From contig DATFNV010000448.1 of NCBI GenBank assembly GCA_035266225.1, forward strand, positions 1-12,217: a DNA stretch of 12,217 nt. The letters run 5' to 3'. The stretch is from DATFNV01 sp035266225. Lineage in GTDB: Bacteria; Planctomycetota; Planctomycetia; Gemmatales; Gemmataceae. Shown here piece by piece: positions 1-4,548 of this stretch (position 1 is its first letter; every line of letters starts with the position of its first letter). The notes under the pieces were generated by a model. It did no database searches. It saw only the letters and a program-made list of their open reading frames with translations, and was not told the DNA's origin. A program made the position numbers and the translations under genes.

Positions 1-120
1 GTGTGGATCGGCGGGCAGTGGGAGGCGTTCCAGGAGCAGCGCATCGAGCGGGAAGTGGAGCGCCTCTATCCTCACCGTGACCTCGTCGCCGGTGAGGCCT
101 TCTTCGCCTTGGCACCGTAG
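1..120 (+). CDS. C-terminal end of an unidentified protein (partial)
   Basis: The first frame is open from the window edge to a TAG at 118-120 and gives a 39-residue tail ending in GEAFFALAP. It is rich in charged residues (QEQRIEREVERLY), so part of it is probably helical. I do not recognise the family, and the true start lies outside the window. Codon choice and GC content look like the chromosomal genes further along and unlike the transposase that follows. A small inverted repeat lies 4 bases after the stop. The IS982 remnant starts within about 25 bases, so this may be the natural end of the gene or an end created by the insertion. It could also be a chance open frame, because only 40 codons are visible. 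Confidence 0.4.
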   Translation: MWIGGQWEAFQEQRIEREVERLYPHRDLVAGEAFFALAP

Positions 121-124
121 CGGA

Positions 125-140
125 CGGGCGGTTACGCCCG
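125..140. terminator. Small hairpin after the first gene
   Basis: CGGGCG, loop GTTA, CGCCCG: a perfect 6-bp stem starting 4 bases after the TAG stop. There is no T-run, so a role as terminator is weak. It sits close to the left edge of the truncated IS982 element. Confidence 0.25.
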
Positions 141-143
141 CTG

Positions 144-887
144 ATGACGATTGTCGTCATGTATCACGGCTCGCACTTTCAGGATTTCAAGGCATTTTAC
201 CGCGCCTACGTGCAGAGGTTATGGCAGAGCGCGTTTCCGCAGGCGCCGTGTTACGAACGCTTCATCACGCTGCAAGGCCGGATTCTCGTTCCGCTGACGA
301 TGTTCCTGAGCAGTCGCATGGGGCAAAAGACCGGTATCTATTACGTGGATTCCACTTCGCTGCCGGTGTGCCATAACAAGCGCATTTCGCGGCACAGAGT
401 ATTTGCGGGGCTGGCGGCCAGGGGTAAAACCAGCATGGGCTGGTTCTTCGGCTTCAAGCTGCACCTCGTCTTCAATCATCTGCGCGAAATCGTCGCCATC
501 AAAATAACGCGTGGCAACGTCCACGATGCCGCCGCGCTGCCAGAACTCTCCCGCGACCTGGCAGGAAAAATCTTCGGAGACAAAGGCTATCTCGGCAAAA
601 AACTGGCCGACGAATTGCTCAGGCGCGGGCTTGCCTTGATGACGCGTGTTCGCAAAAACATGAAAGCCCTGCCGATGTCGCTTCTCGATAAGCTACTCCT
701 CAACGGCAGAAATATTGCCGAAACCATCATCGGAAACATCAAGGAATTCTCAAGCCTCAATCTGCCAAGGCATCGCAGCGTCACCAACGCTTTCGTCCAT
801 CTCATCGCCGCCTTGACCAACTACCAAATGAAGCCTCTTACGCCAAAATCCGAAAACCCGTGCTTGTTCAATTTGATAAACTCATAA
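144..887 (+). CDS. IS982-family transposase, N-terminally truncated
   Basis: This is a DDE transposase that would cut and rejoin the ends of its own insertion sequence. Family hallmarks are easy to see: SHFQDFKAFY near residue 11, YYVDSTSLPVCHNKR (first Asp about residue 69), SMGWFFGFKLHL, FGDKGYLG (second Asp about 146), and IAETIIGNIK (Glu about 193) followed by RHRSVTNAFVHL. All three acidic residues of the catalytic triad are therefore present. Family members are usually around 290 residues; this one has 247. The missing part is the N-terminal 40 or so residues before MTIVVMYH, where the frame instead runs into unrelated GC-rich sequence with an in-frame stop at 93-95. ATG 144 is only the first usable start and has no clear ribosome site. 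I infer a dead, 5'-truncated copy, probably acquired from a distant host given its base composition. Confidence 0.88.
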   Translation: MTIVVMYHGSHFQDFKAFYRAYVQRLWQSAFPQAPCYERFITLQGRILVPLTMFLSSRMGQKTGIYYVDSTSLPVCHNKRISRHRVFAGLAARGKTSMGWFFGFKLHLVFNHLREIVAIKITRGNVHDAAALPELSRDLAGKIFGDKGYLGKKLADELLRRGLALMTRVRKNMKALPMSLLDKLLLNGRNIAETIIGNIKEFSSLNLPRHRSVTNAFVHLIAALTNYQMKPLTPKSENPCLFNLINS

Positions 888-1050
888 TCGGGGTTTGAAT
901 AATGCAATCCCTCAACCTGGCTGGTGTGCCAACGGGTGGGGTTGCCGTGGCATTGGCGTGATGCTGCAAGTTGTGAAAGAACAGTGACTTGTGGCTCGAT
1001 GCCGCCCTCACTGACATTGTACTCATGTACTGGTCAGATTGCCAGTGTCT

Positions 1051-1089
1051 TTACCAATTTCTTACCAATTGGGCTTTACCAATGGTAAA
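1051..1089. repeat. Cluster of three TTACCAAT repeats
   Basis: TTACCAAT occurs at 1051-1058, 1062-1069 and 1076-1083. The last copy is part of an inverted repeat, TTTACC-AAT-GGTAAA (1075-1089). The spacing of 11 and 14 bases is irregular. This could be a small protein-binding cluster or a remnant; no neighbouring gene explains it. Confidence 0.35.
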
Positions 1090-1235
1090 GGGAGGAGCGG
1101 TTCGACCGGCCGCGATGGCGCTCCGCCTCGTCATGCTCCGGTGGGCGTGCCTGGTGCCCGGGCAGGGCGCCCCGGCCTCTTGCTGCGTTGGCGGCCGCCT
1201 GTCTGCCTCCGTCTGCGATACGATGCTGTCCCCTG

Positions 1236-1251
1236 CCATCGCCGGCGATGG
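1236..1251. repeat. Perfect 16-bp palindrome
   Basis: CCATCGCCGGCGATGG is a perfect self-complementary site with no loop. It could be an operator-like dimer-binding site or a hairpin, but no neighbouring gene suggests which. Confidence 0.35.
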
Positions 1252-1307
1252 GGCAAGCGGAGGCGAAAGCCTCTTGCCCGCTTGCCTCTCACGCCGTCGC
1301 CGTCGGT

Positions 1308-1360
1308 CGCCGTTTTTCGGGGTGGGTTCGCAGGTCGGGGCCCCACCCCGAAAAATGGCG
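1308..1360. terminator. Long bidirectional hairpin
   Basis: TTTTTCGGGGTGGG (1313-1326) pairs perfectly with 1342-1355 around a 15-base loop. The stem continues outward through one G-U pair and four more pairs (1308-1312 with 1356-1360), giving 19 pairs in all. The A and T runs lie inside the stem, so on the plus strand the stem ends in A residues, not in a free U tract. It may act as a terminator or mRNA end in either direction, or be a small foldback repeat. Confidence 0.5.
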
Positions 1361-1453
1361 GCCAGAGGCGAGGGCGGGCTGTCCCCTGTCTTGTCCTGGG
1401 ATTTCGCCCCCCCACGCTTGAGCCGGAGCGAGCCGGTGAGGGGTCGGGTTGCG

Positions 1454-2588
1454 GTGCGACTCGTTGCCTGCCAACTGCGCATCGTGGCACAGGTAGCAGG
1501 CGCAGGGGCCTTGGCTCCTGACAACTCGATTGTCGTGTGGGTGCAATTCCCACCCGGGAGGTGAACCCGTGATAGCGTGTCCCACTCGGCGGGGCCTGAC
1601 TACCCCCGACGGGCGGTGCATGGGACAAAAGGCGGTAACTCGGAACCTGACCGGGAATCCCGCCCAGCACAGCCAGGAACGGATAACTGCGGTGAAGGCA
1701 CAACGGAATCGTCGTCAGACCCAACCAGCCAAAGCAGGTTGACAGGCTGGGTCCAAAACGGACGAGGGCCGAAGGGGCTGGTGATTCGCAACGCACCAGC
1801 CTTCACCCCGCAAGGCCCCGGCGAAAAGTGCCATCCTAACCCTGGCGGCAAACGATGATCGGGAACGAGGTAATCCCCCCTGACCTCTCCGGCGACGGAG
1901 TAGCCAGTCAGGCACATGGTCGGCGGGGACAGGATTGACCCGAAAGCCAACGCCGCCGGGAAAGCCGACGGATATGCTGAATGGGTCACGATCGGTTGGA
2001 GGGTAGAGCGGTCAAGGGGCGGGAGCATCATGAGCACACCGGCAACGGGAGTGCAGGAATGGCGGGACCTCGACTGGGCGGAAGTCGAGTCGGGCGTCCA
2101 CACGCTCCAACGACGGATCTACCGAGCTTCCCAACGGGGAGACACGAAGGCCGTCCACAGGCTGCAACGTCTCCTGATGAGTTCGTGGTCGGCCAAGTGC
2201 CTGGCCGTGCGACGGGTCACTCAGGATAACCAGGGGAAGCGAACTGCCGGCATCGATGGCGTCGCCTGCCTCGAACCGGAAGAACGTCTCACCCTGGTTG
2301 AAGTCCTGAACCTGGAGGCCAAGCCAAAGCCTACCCGCCGGGTCTGGATTCCCAAGCCCGGTACGGAAGAGCTAAGGCCCCTCGGGATTCCGACCATCGC
2401 CGACCGAGCACTCCAAGCGCTGGTGAAGCTCGCCTTGGAGCCCGAATGGGAAGCCAAGTTCGAGCCGAACAGCTACGGGTTCCGACCCGGGCGCTCATGC
2501 CATGACGCGATCGCGGCCGTCTTCCTGGCGACCCGCACCAAGCCGGTATACGTCTTGGATGCGGACATCGCCAAGTGCTTCGATCGTA
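1454..2588 (+). mobile_element. Group II intron, 5' part only
   Basis: GTGCGAC at 1454 matches the conserved 5' start of group II introns (GTGYG). From there to the reverse transcriptase start is 576 bases, a usual length for domains I-III plus the start of domain IV. The stretch 1540-1580, with a GTGGGTGCAATTCCCAC hairpin followed by GGTGAACCCGTGATAGC, resembles the conserved core of domain I in bacterial introns. The internal gene stops after about 190 codons at a foldback element. No domain V/VI (GAGC...GGTTC-type hairpin and branch-point helix) follows anywhere in the window. The copy cannot splice or move by itself. The exact 5' end is inferred from the motif alone. Confidence 0.72.
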
Positions 2589-2605
2589 TTACCCCGGCAC
2601 GATAG
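2030..2605 (+). pseudogene. ltrA: Group II intron reverse transcriptase/maturase, truncated
   Basis: This is the N-terminal third of the intron-encoded protein, which normally makes cDNA and helps the intron fold. Visible blocks: RT0 with LAVRRVTQDNQGKRTAGIDG (residues about 58-77), RT1/RT2 with VWIPKPGTEELRPLGIPTIADRALQ and EPNSYGFRPGRSCHDAI (105-161), and the start of RT3 with YVLDADIAKCFDRI (174-187), including the first catalytic Asp. The YADD block, thumb (domain X), DNA-binding and endonuclease parts are all absent; family proteins have roughly 400-600 residues and this one has 191. ATG 2030 is preferred because the family alignment begins near its WRDLDWAEVE. The frame is open back to 1916, but that stretch belongs to intron RNA. 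The last residues (TPAR) are read from the foldback element at 2589. The VT..N.GK.TAGIDG style suggests a chloroplast-like (CL) class rather than class C, though this is a judgement from motifs. Confidence 0.88.
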
Positions 2606-2688
2606 ATGCTCAAGGCCATAATGCGGAACAGGCCCGGAGAGCCGGCGACGATCGGCTCCTCACTTGAGTATCTATCGTGCCGGGGTAA
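2589..2688. mobile_element. 100-bp foldback/MITE-like element with 26-bp terminal inverted repeats
   Basis: The left arm 2589-2614 begins TTACCCCGGCACGATAGAT, and the right arm 2663-2688 is its reverse complement with one mismatch in 26 (G2608 against the position pairing with T2669). TA flanks both sides (2587-2588 and 2689-2690), as expected for a TA target duplication of the IS630/Tc1-mariner type. The 48-base core contains a further 6-bp inverted repeat (2639-2644 with 2653-2658), so the whole unit can fold into one long hairpin. It has no coding capacity. Odd point: the sequence on its left is reverse transcriptase and that on its right is not, so it sits at a rearrangement junction. Alternatively it is a foldback repeat unrelated to transposases. 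Confidence 0.72.
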
Positions 2689-2696
2689 TAAAACCA

Positions 2697-3113
2697 TTAT
2701 CCATTCCCGATTGCCGTTTTTGTCTTGCCTTCCCGCCCTCCGGCCGGCACAATGCGGCCATCCTTGAGGGAAGAACTGCCCTGCGCCCCGCCGTCGTTGT
2801 GCTGTCCTTATCCGGCCACGGACCAGTTCCTCGTCGCTCGCCCCGTCCTTCACGGGCAGGGCGTCCAGCTTGTGGAGCAGGCGGCAGCGTACGAGGTGGT
2901 GAGTGTTTCCAGCCATGTGTTGATCTGGTCCAGTTGCTCGGCGGGGAAGACCTGCCCGGCGGGCTTCACCTCGGGCACGTCGGCTTCGGCGGCGGTCAGT
3001 CGCTTGACGCCGTGCTTGGCGATCTCGCCGACGATCCGGACGGCCAGGCGGGCGCCAGGGACGAGTTCCACCGCCTCCTCGACGGCGACGCCGACCGGGC
3101 CGGCTAACTGGAC
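2697..3113 (-). pseudogene. Frame-broken remnant of an unrecognised gene
   Basis: Read on the minus strand after the neighbouring gene's stop, protein-like sequence appears in three frames in turn. The first frame gives VRIVGEIAKHGVKRLTAAEA and LDQINTWLETLTTSY. A shift near 2890 then gives RLLHKLDALPVKDGASDEEL. A second shift before about 2790 gives SLKDGRIVPAGGREGKTK, ending at TAA 2699-2697, nine bases from the foldback element. Each piece looks coding and none continues alone. I do not recognise the protein. The best reading is a decayed gene, or one with sequencing errors, lying downstream of the sigma-factor operon on the same strand. It could also be chance similarity to coding style in GC-rich DNA. 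Confidence 0.35.
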
Positions 3114-3121
3114 TCAGGCGG

Positions 3122-3622
3122 TCAGAGGTGGTCCTCCGCGCAGCGAAGCAGTTCCCGTGTCGCCTCATCGGCCCAGAGCTGCGACCTCGCCCAGTGGAAA
3201 CCTTCTCGGAGGGTCGAAGCGTCGAGGCGCGTCAGGCGGTGGCCGCAGCGGAACAGGGCAACCCCGATGGTGAGGTAGTAGAGCATGGTGGCCACCTCGG
3301 GGGGCACGTGGCCCCGTCCCGGTCGTCCGCTCTTCTTCGCGAACTCCTTGACCAGGTCCAGCAGCGCCACCGGCGGCGCCGGGTGGCGGAGCAAGTCGCC
3401 GAAGGTCGCGACGGGTCGCCCGTCCGGCATATGCAGGCCCTTCAGCTTCTCCCCGAGCCGTGGGTCCAGGCCGCCCAGGTCGGTGCGCAGCGGCACCGTG
3501 AGCTGATGGCGGAAGATGGCGCCAAACTCCTCCGGGCGCCACAGCTCCCGGTCGTCGGCCGTGCTGTCCACGAGGCGGGCCAACCGGTTCAAATCCGTCA
3601 GGGAACTGTCTTCGGCCGACAC
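3122..3622 (-). CDS. Small conserved-looking protein encoded after the ECF sigma factor
   Basis: A 166-residue protein of unknown function. It has no signal peptide and no clear transmembrane segment; a mildly hydrophobic stretch (MLYYLTIGVALFRCG) is probably a buried helix. Blocks such as ELWRPEEFGAIFRHQLTVPL, DLGGLDP, LLRHPAPPVALLDLVKEFAK and VPPEVATMLYYLTI recall small hypothetical proteins I associate with sigma factors and kinases in Gemmata relatives, but I cannot name a family. GTG 3622 is chosen because a strong ribosome site, GGAGGTGA, lies five bases ahead. GTG 3628 is also in frame but abuts its own ribosome site. It follows the sigma-factor gene by about 50 bases, bridged by a possible mini-ORF, so the two are almost certainly co-transcribed. 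A role in controlling or assisting the sigma factor is possible but unproven. Confidence 0.75.
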   Translation of the reverse strand: MSAEDSSLTDLNRLARLVDSTADDRELWRPEEFGAIFRHQLTVPLRTDLGGLDPRLGEKLKGLHMPDGRPVATFGDLLRHPAPPVALLDLVKEFAKKSGRPGRGHVPPEVATMLYYLTIGVALFRCGHRLTRLDASTLREGFHWARSQLWADEATRELLRCAEDHL

Positions 3623-3624
3623 GC

Positions 3625-3678
3625 TCACCTCCCCGGGCGGTTCCCCACCCCTACCTCCGCCGGGCGACCGTCGTTCAT
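3625..3678 (-). CDS. Possible 17-codon mini-ORF linking two genes
   Basis: ATG 3678-3676 overlaps the sigma-factor stop (ATGA). The frame reads MNDGRPAEVGVGNRPGR and stops at TGA 3627-3625, which overlaps GTG 3628 (GTGA). An SD-like GGGAAAGGGG lies about six bases ahead. The ribosome site of the next gene (GGAGGTGA) sits on the mini-ORF's last codons and stop. This layout suits stop-and-restart coupling from the sigma factor to the next protein. The peptide is Gly/Pro/Arg-rich and resembles nothing known to me, so it may be only a translational bridge, or chance. Confidence 0.35.
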   Translation of the reverse strand: MNDGRPAEVGVGNRPGR

Positions 3679-4409
3679 GCGCGCCCCTTTCCCAGGATCG
3701 CCAGCAGGTCGGCGACCAGCTCCCCCACACCGCCCTCGTCGCGCGCCTCCAGCGCGAGGATCTCGTGGAGGGCCCGGGCGTACAGGGCCCGGGCGGTGCG
3801 CACGGCGTTGGACACCTGACCGGGCGTCTGGTAGCCGAAGCGCTGGACCAACTCGTCGTACGAGGCCGGCCGCTCCGCCAACAGCCGGCACTCCAGGACG
3901 CCGGCCAGGTCTGCGCGGCCGTCCCGCCGGCATTGTTCCCGCACGCGCTCGAGCACCTCCCCGAGCACCTGGCGCGCCCAGGCGACCTCAAACACCTCCG
4001 AGGGAGAATCTGGGCCCGACAGTCGTTCTTCGAGGTCCTGTACGTCAGCCGGCACCGCGCGCTCGGGACCCCGCTTCGCCGCGGCCTGGTACCGCTGCTC
4101 GCCCACGACGAAGTTTTTCAGGGCCGCGAGCACGAGTGTGCGGAAGCGGCCGCGGTGCTGGTCGGCGCGTGCCAGCAGGTCTCCCGTCAGGACTCGCGCC
4201 AGGAAGAAGCCCTGGATGAGGTCGTCGGCCCGGTCCGCGTCGAATCTTCGCTCGCGGGTCAGGTAGGCCCGGAGCGGTCCCTCGTAGCGCTGGATCAGCG
4301 GCCCAAGCGCCTGTCGGTTCCCGGCAGCCAGAGCGCGGGCCAGGGCCGCAAGCTCCGTCCACTGCGTGCTCGGGAAGTGGACGTCCCCCTCGCCCGGTTC
4401 CTTCGCCAT
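3675..4409 (-). CDS. ECF-type RNA polymerase sigma factor (planctomycete type)
   Basis: A 244-residue sigma-70-family factor of the extracytoplasmic-function class that would direct RNA polymerase to a dedicated promoter set. FPSTQW (residues 12-17) is the typical start of the planctomycete group. Region 2 covers about 36-100, with PLIQRYEGPLRAYL and DDLIQGFFLARVL, followed by the basic GRFRTLVLAALKNFV. Region 4 covers about 183-215, with the helix-turn-helix SYDELVQRFGYQTPGQVSNAVRTARA. ATG 4409 is preferred because the family motif begins 12 residues on; a longer in-frame start at 4484 would add residues without family resemblance. A run of G lies just upstream as a weak ribosome site. No anti-sigma factor is adjacent. 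The nearby membrane kinase could be a regulator, as has been proposed for kinase-linked ECF groups, but that is inference. Its stop overlaps the ATG of a mini-ORF. Confidence 0.93.
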   Translation of the reverse strand: MAKEPGEGDVHFPSTQWTELAALARALAAGNRQALGPLIQRYEGPLRAYLTRERRFDADRADDLIQGFFLARVLTGDLLARADQHRGRFRTLVLAALKNFVVGEQRYQAAAKRGPERAVPADVQDLEERLSGPDSPSEVFEVAWARQVLGEVLERVREQCRRDGRADLAGVLECRLLAERPASYDELVQRFGYQTPGQVSNAVRTARALYARALHEILALEARDEGGVGELVADLLAILGKGRA

Positions 4410-4487
4410 GACTTGCCCCCATACGCCTGCGGCTGAGCCCCAGGCGCTTGAGCCTATCACAGAGCGGGCTCGCTGCAAATGCAATGC

Positions 4488-4501
4488 GCGCGCCGGCGCG
4501 C
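4488..4501. promoter_or_regulatory. Perfect palindrome upstream of the sigma-factor gene
   Basis: GCGCGCCGGCGCGC is fully self-complementary. It lies in the 130-bp gap between the glycosyltransferase stop and the sigma-factor start, about 80 bases before the latter. It may be an operator or chance in GC-rich DNA. Confidence 0.3.
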
Positions 4502-4534
4502 AGGATACGCACCCGTCCCGCGTAAGTAGGGTGA

Positions 4535-4548
4535 GCGGGTCAACCCGC
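4535..4548. terminator. Short inverted repeat over the glycosyltransferase stop codon
   Basis: GCGGGT-CA-ACCCGC spans the stop codon (4542-4540 on the minus strand). The 2-base loop is too tight for a good RNA hairpin and there is no T-run, so any terminator role is doubtful. Confidence 0.2.

Larger units (their letters stand above)
121..900 (+). mobile_element. Remnant of an IS982-family insertion sequence
   Basis: The element is defined by its transposase; both boundaries are approximate. The segment is clearly AT-richer than the neighbouring chromosome, as expected for acquired DNA. I could not find a matching pair of terminal inverted repeats. The left end is probably missing, because the transposase lacks its usual N-terminal part. 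The right end is probably within about 15 bases after the transposase stop, since IS982 elements usually end shortly after the gene. Confidence 0.5.
888..1453. other. Gene-free region rich in inverted repeats
   Basis: About 570 bases between the IS982 remnant and the intron. Several frames are open, as expected at this GC content, but none gives a protein I recognise or has a convincing start. It holds a TTACCAAT repeat cluster (1051-1089), a perfect 16-bp palindrome (1236-1251) and a long hairpin (1308-1360). It is probably degraded intergenic or exon DNA into which the intron inserted. Confidence 0.5.

Noticed and set aside
1131..1796. Overlapping frames of 150-220 codons on both strands between 1000 and 1800
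   Set aside because: All are Arg/Pro/Gly/Ser-rich and overlap each other, the intron RNA or the hairpins. None has a family motif or ribosome site.
2664..3107. A 147-codon plus-strand frame starting inside the foldback element
   Set aside because: Its start lies in the right inverted repeat, and its product shows no known motif. The minus-strand reading of the same bases looks more protein-like.
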